Source: Stigmatella erecta
GTDB lineage: Bacteria; Myxococcota; Myxococcia; Myxococcales; Myxococcaceae
DNA length: 64,000 bases
NCBI RefSeq assembly: GCF_900111745.1
Contig: NZ_FOIJ01000023.1
Span: 62,001 to 126,000, forward strand
Reading direction: 5' to 3'
Shown: piece by piece, positions 18,429-27,311 of the stretch
Numbering within the stretch: the stretch's first letter is position 1
Layout: the number at the start of each line of letters is the position of its first letter
The notes under the pieces: generated by a model
Database searches by the model: none
What the model was told of the DNA's origin: nothing
The model's input: only the letters and a program-made list of their open reading frames with translations
Translations under genes and position numbers: made by a program

Positions 18429-21127
18429 TAGTGGGCGTCCGCCCACGTCTTGCCCGCCCCCACTTCCACCTTGAGGGGGACCTGGAGGGTGGCCACCGAG
18501 GACATGCACTGGCGCGCCAGCTCCTTCACCCGGTCCACCTCGGCCTCCGGGGCCTCGAAGAGCAGTTCGTCGTGCACCTGGAGCAACATCACCGTGGACA
18601 GCCGCTCCTTCGTGAGCGCCGCATCCACCGCCAGCATGGCCTTCTTGATGAGGTCCGCCGCGGTGCCCTGAATGGGCATGTTGATGGCGGCCCGCTCGGC
18701 GGCCTGCGCCACGGCCCGGTTCTTCGAGTTCAGGTCCGCCATCAGCCGCCGGCGGCCGAACATCGTCTCCACGTAGCCCGTCTTGCGTGCGCGCTCGACC
18801 GTCTCCTCCAGGTAGCGGCGGATGCCAGCGTAGCGGGTGAAGTAGCGCTCGATGATGTCCCGCGCCTCCTCCACGGAGATGCTCAGGCGGGTGGACAGGC
18901 CGTGCGGCGACAGGCCGTAGGCGATGCCGAAGTTGACCGTCTTGGCCACCCGGCGCTGGTCCCGGTCCACCTGGTCCGGCGGCACGCCGAAGATCTCCGC
19001 CGCCGTGCGGCTGTGAATGTCCTCGTCATGCTGGAAGGCCTCCAGGAGGACGGGATCCTCGGCGATGTGCGCCAGCAGCCGCAGCTCGACCTGGCTGTAG
19101 TCCGCGGAGACGAGCTGGTGGCCGGGCTCGGCCACGAAGGCGCGGCGGATCTCCCGCCCCAGCTCCGTGCGCACGGGGATGTTCTGGAGGTTGGGATCCG
19201 ACGAGGACAGGCGCCCGGTGGCGGTGGCCGCCTGGTGGTAGGTGGTGTGAATGCGCCCGTCCGGGGCCACCAGCCCCGGCAGCGTGTCCAGGTAGGTGCT
19301 CTTGAGCTTGGACAGAGAGCGGTACTCGAGGATGGCGCCCGGCAGGGGGTGCTGCTCGGCGAGCTTCTCCAGCACCTCCTGGTCCGTGGAGGGGCCCGTC
19401 TTGCCCTTCTTGAGGATGGGCAGCTTGAGCTTGTCGTAGAGCACCTGCGCGAGCTGGGGGTTGGAGCCCACGTTGAACTCCTGCCCCGCGAGCCCGTGGA
19501 TGTTCTTGAGCTTCGTCTCGCACTCGGCATCCACCTGGGTGGACAGGGTCTTGAACACGGCCGTGTCCAGCTTCACCCCGCGCTGCTCCATGCGCGCCAG
19601 GATGGGCAGCAGCGGCAGCTCCATGTCCCGTGCCAGCGCCGCCAACCCGATGGCCTCCAGCTCCTCCCAGAGCCGGGGGGCGAGCCGCCGGGCCGCGTCC
19701 GCGCGGGCGCCATAGGCCGCGGCCACCTCCTCCGCGCCGTGCTCCGCCAGGGGCCTGCCCTTCTTGCCCTCGGCGGCGGGCGGCAGCGCGGGCAGCTCCA
19801 GGCCCAGCCGCTCGCGGCTCAAGTCCCCCAAGGCGTGCTCGCGGCGCGAGGGGTTGAGCAGGTAGCTCAAGAGCTCCACGTCGTCATGGGCGCCCTGGAG
19901 CGTCAGCTTCAGGCTGCCGAGGAGCAGCGAGAGCACCTTGAGATCATGCCCGCCCTTCTTCACCGCGGGGTCGGCGAGCAGCCCGCCCATGACGTGGACA
20001 AAGCGCGCCTCGGGCACCTGCGCCGAGCCGAGCACGTCATGGCGAAGGGGCACATAGCCGGTGCGCCCATCCGCCAGGGCCAGCCCCAGCCCCACCAGGG
20101 GCGCGGAGACGGGGGGCCCGGCGTAGGCGGGCACGAGGAAGAGGGCGCCCGCCTCGCGGGCCGCGTCCGCCCAGGTCTTCAGCTCCGCCTCGGTGGTGAC
20201 CACCTGCACGGGGGCCAGGGGCGCCGCGGGCTCGGTGGGCTTCGGCGCGGTGGCGTCCGCGGGCAAGTCATTCACGAGCCGGAAGAACTCCAGCTCCGTG
20301 AAGAGCTGCCGGGCGCGCGCGGTGTCGATGGGGCGGCGGGCCAGCTCGGGGATGGTGACCTTCAGGTCCAGGTTCGTGTTGAACGTCACCAGTTGCCGGG
20401 CGCGGAGCAGGCTCTCGCGGTGGGAGGCGATCGCCTCGCGGATCTTCGGCTTCTTCACCTCGTCCAGCCGGGCGAGCATCGTGTCCACATCGCCGAACTG
20501 CTGGAGCAGCGCCGCCGCCGTCTTGTCGCCGATGCCGGGGACCTTGGGCACGTTGTCCACCGCGTCGCCGATGAGCGACAGATAGTCGCGCATCTGCCGG
20601 GGCTCGATGCCCAGCCGTTCCTTCACGTCGGCGGGCCCGGTGTGGACGTCCTTCATCGGATCGAAGAGGCGCACGTCCTCGTCGACGATCTGGATGAAGT
20701 CCTTGTCCCCCGTCACCACCTGGACGCAGAAGCCCTCGGCCTTGGCGCGCGCGGCCAGCGTGCCGATGACGTCATCCGCCTCCCAGCCCGGGACCTCGAG
20801 GATGGGCAGGTTGAGCGCCTCCACCACCTTGCGGATGAGCGCGAACTGGGGAACCAGGTCCTCGGGGGGACCTTCGCGGTGGGCCTTGTAGTTGGGATCG
20901 ATCTTCTGCCGCTCGGCGCGGCTGTCCTTGTCGAAGGCGAGCGCGACGTGGGTGGGCTCCAGGTCCTTCAGCGCCTTGAGCACCATGCGCGTGAAGCCCA
21001 GCACGGCGTTGGTGGGCACACCCTTGCTCGTGGAGAGCGGGGGCACCGCATGGTAGGCGCGGAAGATGAAGCTGGAGGCGTCGATCAGCGTCAGGACGGG
21101 GGCGGAGCGCGTAGGGCTCGAAACCAT
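18428..21127 (-). CDS. polA: DNA polymerase I
   Basis: 899 residues, replicative gap filling and repair. The N-terminal 5'-3' exonuclease (1-290) has LTLIDASSFIFRAYHA, EADDVIGTLA, TGDKDFIQ and DNVPKVPGIGDKTA. The C-terminal polymerase (about 500-899) has DPNLQNIP, SADYSQVELR (motif A), RRVAKTVNFGIAYG (motif B) and LLQVHDELLFE (motif C). The middle 3'-5' exonuclease-like domain is present in size, but the DxE of motif I is replaced by a hydrophobic LFLVPAY segment, so proofreading is probably lost, as in Taq polymerase. ATG 21127. Confidence 0.97.
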   Translation of the reverse strand: MVSSPTRSAPVLTLIDASSFIFRAYHAVPPLSTSKGVPTNAVLGFTRMVLKALKDLEPTHVALAFDKDSRAERQKIDPNYKAHREGPPEDLVPQFALIRKVVEALNLPILEVPGWEADDVIGTLAARAKAEGFCVQVVTGDKDFIQIVDEDVRLFDPMKDVHTGPADVKERLGIEPRQMRDYLSLIGDAVDNVPKVPGIGDKTAAALLQQFGDVDTMLARLDEVKKPKIREAIASHRESLLRARQLVTFNTNLDLKVTIPELARRPIDTARARQLFTELEFFRLVNDLPADATAPKPTEPAAPLAPVQVVTTEAELKTWADAAREAGALFLVPAYAGPPVSAPLVGLGLALADGRTGYVPLRHDVLGSAQVPEARFVHVMGGLLADPAVKKGGHDLKVLSLLLGSLKLTLQGAHDDVELLSYLLNPSRREHALGDLSRERLGLELPALPPAAEGKKGRPLAEHGAEEVAAAYGARADAARRLAPRLWEELEAIGLAALARDMELPLLPILARMEQRGVKLDTAVFKTLSTQVDAECETKLKNIHGLAGQEFNVGSNPQLAQVLYDKLKLPILKKGKTGPSTDQEVLEKLAEQHPLPGAILEYRSLSKLKSTYLDTLPGLVAPDGRIHTTYHQAATATGRLSSSDPNLQNIPVRTELGREIRRAFVAEPGHQLVSADYSQVELRLLAHIAEDPVLLEAFQHDEDIHSRTAAEIFGVPPDQVDRDQRRVAKTVNFGIAYGLSPHGLSTRLSISVEEARDIIERYFTRYAGIRRYLEETVERARKTGYVETMFGRRRLMADLNSKNRAVAQAAERAAINMPIQGTAADLIKKAMLAVDAALTKERLSTVMLLQVHDELLFEAPEAEVDRVKELARQCMSSVATLQVPLKVEVGAGKTWADAH

Positions 21128-21213
21128 GCCCCGGCCTTAGCGCGGCTCTTCGGCGCTGTCCACGCGGCACATGGGCACGCGGTCCAACGCCCGTCACTCC
21201 CCTGCCCTGCGGC

Positions 21214-21858
21214 TCACTTCTTCGGCGCCTCGTCTCCCCAGAGTGCCTTCAGGTGAGCATCCCGGCCACAACCAACGCGGTAGGACTGGTAACGCCCGGG
21301 ATTTTTTCGCGCGTAGTCCTGGTGGTATTCCTCGGCCGGATAGAAGGCGGAGGCCGGGACGACCTGGGTCACGATCGGCTGCTGGAAGCGCCCGGACGCC
21401 TCGAGCCGCTGCTTGGACGCCTCGGCGAGCCGCTGCTGCTCCACGTCCAGGACGAAGATGGCGGTGCGGTACTCGGCGCCCCGGTCACAGAACTGGGCGT
21501 TGACCGTGAGCGGGTCCACGTTGTGCCAGAAGATCTCCAGCAGCTGCGCGTAGCTCACCTGGGCCGGATCGTAGACCACCTGCACGGACTCGGCGTGGCC
21601 CGTGGTTCCGCCAGACACCAGCTCATAGGAAGGGTTCGCCACCGTTCCTCCCGAGTAGCCCGAGGTGGCCGACAGCACGCCTGGCGTCTTGTCGAACGCC
21701 AGCTCCATGGACCAGAAGCAGCCTCCGGCGAAGAGGGCGGTGGCCCGGGCAGGCGGCTTCACCGCGTCCTTGGAAGCAGGCTCGGAGGCCAGGGCCCCCG
21801 CTCCCCCCCAGGTGATGGACAGCGCAAACAGCATGAGGCGTGTGGCGCGAGACGGCAT
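21214..21858 (-). CDS. msrA: Exported peptide-methionine (S)-S-oxide reductase
   Basis: 214 residues. MsrA repairs oxidised methionine in proteins using a Cys nucleophile. Here GGCFWSMELAF holds the catalytic Cys, followed by SGYSGGTVANPSYE, the GTTGHAESVQVVYDP stretch, and QYRTAIF-like EYRTAIF; a Cys in VGCGRDAH near the end may resolve. The start ATG 21858 has an ideal GGAGG seven bases upstream. It adds a hydrophobic leader (LMLFALSITWGGAGALASE), so the enzyme is probably periplasmic or membrane-tethered rather than cytoplasmic. Divergent from the RsbQ-like hydrolase. Confidence 0.95.
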   Translation of the reverse strand: MPSRATRLMLFALSITWGGAGALASEPASKDAVKPPARATALFAGGCFWSMELAFDKTPGVLSATSGYSGGTVANPSYELVSGGTTGHAESVQVVYDPAQVSYAQLLEIFWHNVDPLTVNAQFCDRGAEYRTAIFVLDVEQQRLAEASKQRLEASGRFQQPIVTQVVPASAFYPAEEYHQDYARKNPGRYQSYRVGCGRDAHLKALWGDEAPKK

Positions 21859-22011
21859 GACGCACCTCCCTTTCCATCTCCTTACGCACGGGCCCGCGCC
21901 CCCGTTACATCCCCTGGCACTGTCGCTCACGTGACAGGGCTCTCAGCGACGTGCTGGTCCCGGAAACCCCCGCTCCGTCATCCTTGCGTCCGTTATTCAC
22001 GGGGGGAAAAC
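21859..22011. promoter_or_regulatory. Divergent intergenic region msrA / hydrolase
   Basis: 153 bases that must hold both promoters. A CGTGACAGGG-like segment near 21930 is inside, but I see no convincing promoter pair. Confidence 0.35.
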
Positions 22012-22848
22012 ATGAAGCCATCCATTCAGCAGCGCCTGCACGTCCAGGTGCTGGGCCAGGGTCCGGAGACGCTCATCTTCGCGCACGGGTTCGGCGCCAA
22101 CCAGCAAGCCTGGCGGCACCAGGCCGCGGCCTTCCAGGACCGGTATCGCATCGTCCTGTTCGACCACATGGGGTGTGGCCAGTCCGACGTCAACGCCTAC
22201 AGCCCGCAGCGCTACAGCAGCCTCCACGATTACGCGGCGGACGTGCTGGAGCTGTGCGAGGCCTTGAAGCTCTCCCGCTGCACCTACGTGGGCCACTCCT
22301 TCGGCGGCATGATCGGGGTGCTGGCGGCCTTGAAGGAGCCTGACCGTTTCCGGCGGCTCGTCCTCGTGGGCGCCTCGCCCCGCTACCTCAATGATCCGGC
22401 CGAGGACTATTTCGGTGGCTCCGAGCAGCCGCAGGTGGACGCGCTCTATGCCGCCGTGTCGACCCAGTTTCCCGCGTGGGTCGACGGCTTCGCTTCCGCG
22501 TCCATTCCTGGCAGGCCCGAGTTGATCGCCGAGCTCTCCCGCTCGCTTCAGAGCATGCGCCCAGACATCGCCCTGTCCATGCTCCGCACCATCTTCCAGT
22601 CGGACCACCGCGCGGATCTGCCCCAGCTGAAGGTGCCCGCGCTCGTCGTCCAGACCGAGGAAGACTTCGTCGTGCCCGAAGCCGTGGCCCGGCACCTGGT
22701 CCGCCGCATCCCCCAGGCGCAATGGGCCCCCCTGGAGGGCGTGGTGGGCCACCATCCCCACCTGACAGCCCCCAAGCAACTGAACAACGCCATCAAGACC
22801 TGGCTCGGGAATACCGGCGCATTTCCGCCCCCTGGCACATCGCAGTAG
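22012..22848 (+). CDS. RsbQ-like alpha/beta hydrolase
   Basis: 278 residues. It has the compact fold of RsbQ/DAD2-type hydrolases: HGFGANQQAWR (oxyanion loop), FDHMGCGQSD, the nucleophile elbow GHSFGGMIG, the acid in VVQTEEDFVVP, and the His in VVGHHPHLT. In Bacillus RsbQ works with the PAS phosphatase RsbP in the energy-stress branch of sigma-B control; plant relatives are strigolactone and karrikin receptors. No rsbP partner lies here, so a receptor or hydrolase for a small molecule is as likely. ATG 22012 follows a GGGGGGAAAA stretch. The next gene begins 40 bases on. Confidence 0.88.
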   Translation: MKPSIQQRLHVQVLGQGPETLIFAHGFGANQQAWRHQAAAFQDRYRIVLFDHMGCGQSDVNAYSPQRYSSLHDYAADVLELCEALKLSRCTYVGHSFGGMIGVLAALKEPDRFRRLVLVGASPRYLNDPAEDYFGGSEQPQVDALYAAVSTQFPAWVDGFASASIPGRPELIAELSRSLQSMRPDIALSMLRTIFQSDHRADLPQLKVPALVVQTEEDFVVPEAVARHLVRRIPQAQWAPLEGVVGHHPHLTAPKQLNNAIKTWLGNTGAFPPPGTSQ

Positions 22849-22888
22849 GGTTGCGGGCGGTTCCGCACCCGCCCGAGGAAGAAGCCCC

Positions 22889-23320
22889 ATGTCTGAGTCC
22901 AAACGGCGCCTGACGCGCCCCGTGGAGACCGTCCGCGCCGAGCTGCTCGCCGATCCCGATACGCAGCGCATCGCGAAGGCCGTGGGGATGGAACTGCCAG
23001 CTTACGTGGAACTGGTGCTCGACTACGCGCTGAACCCGGACAAGCAGCCGGTGCTTCAGGTGGCCTCGGACGAAGACCTGCGCGAGGCGGGCTACCACCC
23101 TCCGTCGGCCGAGGACGTGGCCCACTTCTTCATCTCCGCATCCAAGGGAGAGCTCGGCCTCGGCGCGCCCGCCTCCTACCAAACGGGGTTCGAGAACGCC
23201 TCCGGCGCCGCCCCCACCTCGCTCCGGGGTGATGAGAACCAGGAGCCGGTGAGCGTGGATGCGGAGACGAGCCAGAAGCTGAGCCAGCACGTGCCCAAAG
23301 GAGGACCGGACCGGCTGTAA
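22889..23320 (+). CDS. Conserved-looking small protein, unknown
   Basis: 143 residues, acidic, no signal or membrane segment. The N-terminal 90 residues look folded (RAELLADPDTQRIAKAVGME and YVELVLDYALNPDKQPVLQV); the C-terminal 50 are polar and probably disordered. No family is recognised. GAAGAAG seven bases before the ATG supports the start. It could be co-transcribed with the RsbQ-like hydrolase, but nothing indicates function. Confidence 0.7.
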   Translation: MSESKRRLTRPVETVRAELLADPDTQRIAKAVGMELPAYVELVLDYALNPDKQPVLQVASDEDLREAGYHPPSAEDVAHFFISASKGELGLGAPASYQTGFENASGAAPTSLRGDENQEPVSVDAETSQKLSQHVPKGGPDRL

Positions 23321-23581
23321 GTTCTCAGGCAACTCTCCTCTCTCATTTCCCGATACTGCCTACATCCTCCCCCTGGTGGGGGCAGCCCAGAGAGGTCTGA
23401 ACATGGCCGTAGGCATGGTCGCGGAGCGGCTCGCGGGCGCGCTGTTCTAAGCCCCCCGCAGACCGTGTAGCAGAGGGCCGCGCGCTCTCGCCTGGGGCCG
23501 GGAAAGACGTTCCCATATGGCCGATGAGAGCGATGACCGCCGAGTCGCGTGGCCGCGGCCCGCCGTCAGGGCGCTACTGCC
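23321..23581. other. Convergent intergenic stretch
   Basis: 261 bases between two convergent genes. A short plus frame ending at 23450 reads FPDTAYILPLVGAAQRGLNM and then MVAERLAGALF before a stop, with no start of its own; it could be a decayed gene fragment but is too short to assign. I see no RNA gene or terminator. Confidence 0.3.
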
Positions 23582-24754
23582 TCAAGGCGTGAGGACCACC
23601 TTGATGCAGCCGTCTTCCTTGTCACGGAACTTCTTGTAGAGCGCGGGCGCGTCGGACAGCTTGGCCCGGTGGGTGACGAGCCGGGTGGGATCAATGGCCC
23701 CGGACTGGATCTTCTCCAGCAGCGGACGGGTGTAGCGCTGCACGTGCGTCTGCCCCGTCTTCATCGTCAGGCCCTTGTTGACGAAGGAGCCGAAGGGAAT
23801 CTTGTCCAGGAAGCCAATGTAGACGCCCGGGATGGAGACCGTTCCGCCCTTGCGGCAGCAGTGGATGGCCTGGCGCAGCGCGTGCGGCCGGTCCGTCGCG
23901 AGCTTCACCGCCGCCTTGGCCTTGTCGATGACCGCATCGAAGCTGCCGGTGCCATGGGCCTCGGCGCCCACCGAGTCGATGCAGCGGTCCGGGCCCCGGC
24001 CCTTCGTCATCTCGTTCAGCGTGTCGAAGACATCCTGCTTCGTGAAGTCGATGACCTCCGCCTTCCCCCAGGTCCGCGCCAGCTCGAGCCGCTCCGGCAC
24101 ATGGTCGATGGCGATGACGCGGCCGGCCCCGAACATCCAGGCGCTCTGGATGGCGAACTGGCCCACGGGCCCGCAGCCCCACACCGCCACGGTGTCCCCC
24201 TTCTCCATCTCGCAGTTCTCCGCCGCCATGTAGCCGGTGGGGAAAATGTCCGTGAGGAAGAGCACCTGCTCGTCGGTGAGGCTCTCCGGAATCTTCAAGG
24301 GCCCCACGTCCGCGTAGGGCACGCGCACGTACTCCGCCTGCCCTCCGGGGAAGCCGCCCAGCATGTGCGAGTACCCGAAGAGGCCCGAGGGCGAATAGCC
24401 CATCACCTTGGCGGCGATCTCCGCGTTGCGGTTCGAGCGGTCACACAGCGAGAAGAGCGTCTTCTGACAGAAGAAGCACTCGCCGCACGCGATGGCGAAG
24501 GGCACGATGACCCGGTCGCCCTTCTTGAGCTTGGTGACGCCCGAGCCGATCTCCACCACCTCGCCCATGAACTCATGGCCCAGCACGTCCCCGCTCTTCA
24601 TGGTCGGCATGTAGCCGTCCAGCAGGTGCAGGTCCGAACCACAGATGGCGGTACGGGTCACCCGGATGATGGCGTCACGCGGGTCTTCAATGGCCGGATC
24701 CGGGGCCGTTTCGTAGCGCACGTCACCGTGACCGTGCCAGCAGATGGCCTTCAT
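23582..24754 (-). CDS. Zinc-dependent alcohol dehydrogenase (formaldehyde dehydrogenase-like)
   Basis: 390 residues, medium-chain dehydrogenase family. Catalytic zinc ligands lie in TAICGSDLH and GHEFMGEV. The structural zinc loop is [13 protein letters not shown], and the nucleotide-binding site is GCGPVGQFA. The insert [26 protein letters not shown] and an extended central region place it with the glutathione-independent formaldehyde dehydrogenase-like branch rather than simple ADHs. ATG 24754 has AAGGAG 12 bases upstream. It probably oxidises a small alcohol or aldehyde with NAD; the actual substrate is not evident. It stands alone. Confidence 0.93.
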   Translation of the reverse strand: MKAICWHGHGDVRYETAPDPAIEDPRDAIIRVTRTAICGSDLHLLDGYMPTMKSGDVLGHEFMGEVVEIGSGVTKLKKGDRVIVPFAIACGECFFCQKTLFSLCDRSNRNAEIAAKVMGYSPSGLFGYSHMLGGFPGGQAEYVRVPYADVGPLKIPESLTDEQVLFLTDIFPTGYMAAENCEMEKGDTVAVWGCGPVGQFAIQSAWMFGAGRVIAIDHVPERLELARTWGKAEVIDFTKQDVFDTLNEMTKGRGPDRCIDSVGAEAHGTGSFDAVIDKAKAAVKLATDRPHALRQAIHCCRKGGTVSIPGVYIGFLDKIPFGSFVNKGLTMKTGQTHVQRYTRPLLEKIQSGAIDPTRLVTHRAKLSDAPALYKKFRDKEDGCIKVVLTP

Positions 24755-24977
24755 CGCGAGGGCTGCTCCTTGTGAGGCGTCGAAAGTTTCGCGAAATCTG
24801 GCGATGGCCTTGGCGTGCAACCACGGCGGTTCACGGCGAAGTGCTCGCCTGACTGCTGCCCGAGGGACTGAACCGGAGCGGTGCGCTCTCGCGAGCGTCG
24901 GGCCTTGAACGCTTCGTGCACAGGATCCAGGGTGGGCCCGTGTCCGGGAAGGAACCGGGGCCTACTCATGCCCGCGC
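24755..24977. promoter_or_regulatory. Divergent intergenic region ADH / VWA7-like gene
   Basis: 223 bases between two divergent starts. It holds both promoters; no clear sigma motif or palindrome could be picked out. Confidence 0.35.
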
Positions 24978-27293
24978 ATGAGTTCTCGACGTGGCTTGCA
25001 GTGTGGAGCTTGGCTGGCGGTCGCGCTGGCCCTGCTGGTGAGTCCTTCCGTCCAGGCGTTCTGCCCAACCAATGGGGTGCGGTGTGGCCTCGGAGGGACC
25101 GGGGTGACGCACCAAGACCTGACCGAGGAGGCCCTGGCGGACCTCGCCCAGGAATTCTTCGCCCTGCCCCACCCCACCCTGGCGATGAAACAAGCCTCCG
25201 AGGAAGTCTGGAAGGCCAACGCCGAGGTCGATGACGACCAGACGAATGGCTTCAAGCACTTCGATGGGGAGAGCTTCGCGGCGGGCAAACAGCGGCTCGT
25301 CGCGCTCTTCGAGGGCGTCCGGCAATCCCTGCGGGCCGAGGATGCCACGGCCGCCCGGCGCCAGCTCGGCCAGGCCCTGCACACCCTGCAGGACTTCTAC
25401 TCGCACTCGAACTGGATCGAGTCGGGCCGCTCCGGGGCCCTTCCCAGCCTGTGGCGTCCCGGAGAGGCCCTGCCGCCTCCCGCCGCGGCGGACGCCGCCA
25501 CGTGCAAGGCGTGCGAGTGGGTCCTCCTCTCCGACGGGAGCTTCTTCGTCGATTGTGGGGACAACCTCCTGACGCCGCTGCTGACCACGGGCTTCTATGG
25601 CGGGGAGAACGAGGTCCCCGCGGTTCCCACCAAGTGCCGCCACGGTGGCCCCTCCGACACGGGGCCCGGTCCTTTCGGGGGCATCAACAAGGACAGCGCG
25701 CTGCAGCTCCTGTCCCCTCACTTCGGCCTGCACGGCGCCGCGGCGGAATCCGCCCTGGACGCCAGCAAGCAATTCATCCGGGAACTCACGGCCCCGCTCA
25801 CCGAGCACCAGCGCAGGCTCCTGTTCGGCGTGGGGCCCGCGCTAGCCCTGGTCCTCGATACCTCGGGGGGCTGGGAGGGCGGCCTGCTCTCCCAGCTCGT
25901 CCGGGAAGCCTCACGGCTCATCGACGCCCGGCTGGGCACGGCGCAGGAGCCCTCGCGGTACATCCTGGTGCCCTTTCAAAGCGCAGCCCCTGGCGCCCTG
26001 AGCGCCATGGGGGATGCAAGGGAGTTCAAGCGCGCGCTCACGGCCCTGAAGACGGGCGGCGGCACCTGTGCGGGCCCGTCCATGACGGCGGTGCTTCAGG
26101 CGCTCGGGACCGCCGGTCAGGGCATGGACCTCTTCGTCTTCACCCGCTCCAGCGCCGGAGATGAGGTCCTGGCCTCGGCCGTCAGCGGGCTGGCCCGGAA
26201 ACGGGACGCACGGATTCATGTGTTCCAGGCCGGGACGTGTGGGGGCGACGCGGTCTACCGGCGCCTCGCCTCGGAGACGGGAGGACAGTTCTTCCAGCTC
26301 CAGGCCTTTGATGCGCCGGGCCTCCTCCACTTCGTGGATGCCACCGTTCGTGCCAACGCGGTGGAGCTGCTGTCGGTGGCGGAGACCCAGGGCGGCAGCA
26401 AAACCTTCACCGTGCCCGTCGACGCCTCCCTGTCCCAGGTGACGTTCTCCGTGAGCGGGAGCACCGCCTTGCACCTCACCCGGCCCAATGGACTGCCCCT
26501 GCTGGGGGTGGAGCCCGGGGTGCGGACGGTCCCCCTCTCGACGGGGATGCTCGTGACGGTGATGAACCCGCAGCCTGGCGCCTGGACGGCGTCGATGACG
26601 CCCCGGGGCGGGTTCTCCTTCCGGGTCTCGGGCGAAAGCACCTTGCGGTTCGAGCGCTTCGAGCTCGTCGAACCCTTCGGCCGCCCGGGACACCAGGGCT
26701 ATGCGCCGCTGACGGGCTTACCCTTGAGTGCTGGCGCGTTCGCCCAGGCGCGGCTCTCCGGAGACCTGGCCTCCGCGCGGTTCGAACTGCGCTCCCAGGC
26801 GGGCGGGCTCCTCCAGACGCTCGCGCTGGCCCCCGAGCCCGGCGAGGCTCCCCTGGTGTTCTTCGGGCCCGTGGACCTGCCCGCCTCTCCCGCTGCCGTC
26901 TATGCCGTGGGAACCACCCAGCAGGGAGAGCCCTATCAGCGGGCCCTGGCCCTGGCGCAGGGGCCTCAGCCGGTGCGGGTCGTGGGCCCTGCCGCCCAGA
27001 CGCTCACGCCGGGCACGGCTGCGTCCCTGCTCTTCCAGGTTCATAACTCCGGGGCGGCGAACACCTTCCGTCCCGTGGTCCTGGCGGATCCGCGCTTCCC
27101 CGCGCGGGTCACGCCCGGCTCGCTCGTCCTGGGGCCCGGGGAGACCGGCACCTTCACCGTGCGCTGGGAGACCCCTCGGAACACGGTGCCCGGAACGGCG
27201 ACGGCCTTGACGCTGGCCGCCGAGAGCCTCGTGCCAGGAGGGCCTCACAACTTCGCGGTGGTGGAAGCCCTGGTGGCCTCCCCCGCGCGGTGA
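24978..27293 (+). CDS. Secreted Het-C/VWA7-like protein
   Basis: 771 residues with a signal peptide (VALALLVSPSVQA). Residues about 30-285 look like a Het-C or zinc-phospholipase-C-like helical domain: THQDLTEEAL, FKHFDGESF and ALHTLQDFYSHSNWIE (His135 region), with Cys pairs. From about 289 comes a von Willebrand A-like fold starting LALVLDTSGGWEGG. Asp294 and the first Ser of the MIDAS are kept but the second Ser is Gly. Then come several beta-sandwich regions to the end, the last Ig-like (RVTPGSLVLGPGETGTFTVRW). The same domain order occurs in animal VWA7. Probably secreted adhesion or membrane-active protein; activity untested. Confidence 0.82.
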   Translation: MSSRRGLQCGAWLAVALALLVSPSVQAFCPTNGVRCGLGGTGVTHQDLTEEALADLAQEFFALPHPTLAMKQASEEVWKANAEVDDDQTNGFKHFDGESFAAGKQRLVALFEGVRQSLRAEDATAARRQLGQALHTLQDFYSHSNWIESGRSGALPSLWRPGEALPPPAAADAATCKACEWVLLSDGSFFVDCGDNLLTPLLTTGFYGGENEVPAVPTKCRHGGPSDTGPGPFGGINKDSALQLLSPHFGLHGAAAESALDASKQFIRELTAPLTEHQRRLLFGVGPALALVLDTSGGWEGGLLSQLVREASRLIDARLGTAQEPSRYILVPFQSAAPGALSAMGDAREFKRALTALKTGGGTCAGPSMTAVLQALGTAGQGMDLFVFTRSSAGDEVLASAVSGLARKRDARIHVFQAGTCGGDAVYRRLASETGGQFFQLQAFDAPGLLHFVDATVRANAVELLSVAETQGGSKTFTVPVDASLSQVTFSVSGSTALHLTRPNGLPLLGVEPGVRTVPLSTGMLVTVMNPQPGAWTASMTPRGGFSFRVSGESTLRFERFELVEPFGRPGHQGYAPLTGLPLSAGAFAQARLSGDLASARFELRSQAGGLLQTLALAPEPGEAPLVFFGPVDLPASPAAVYAVGTTQQGEPYQRALALAQGPQPVRVVGPAAQTLTPGTAASLLFQVHNSGAANTFRPVVLADPRFPARVTPGSLVLGPGETGTFTVRWETPRNTVPGTATALTLAAESLVPGGPHNFAVVEALVASPAR

Positions 27294-27311
27294 GCACCCC
27301 CGAGGCGCGGC

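Noticed and set aside
18320-21256. Long plus-strand frame opposite polA
   Set aside because: Same GC-driven artefact: the minus strand carries all polymerase I motifs; the plus frame has none.
23342-23450. Short frame FPDTAYILPLVG..ERLAGALF as a pseudogene remnant
   Set aside because: Too short, no start or ribosome site, and the hint of similarity to known enzymes is too weak to name.
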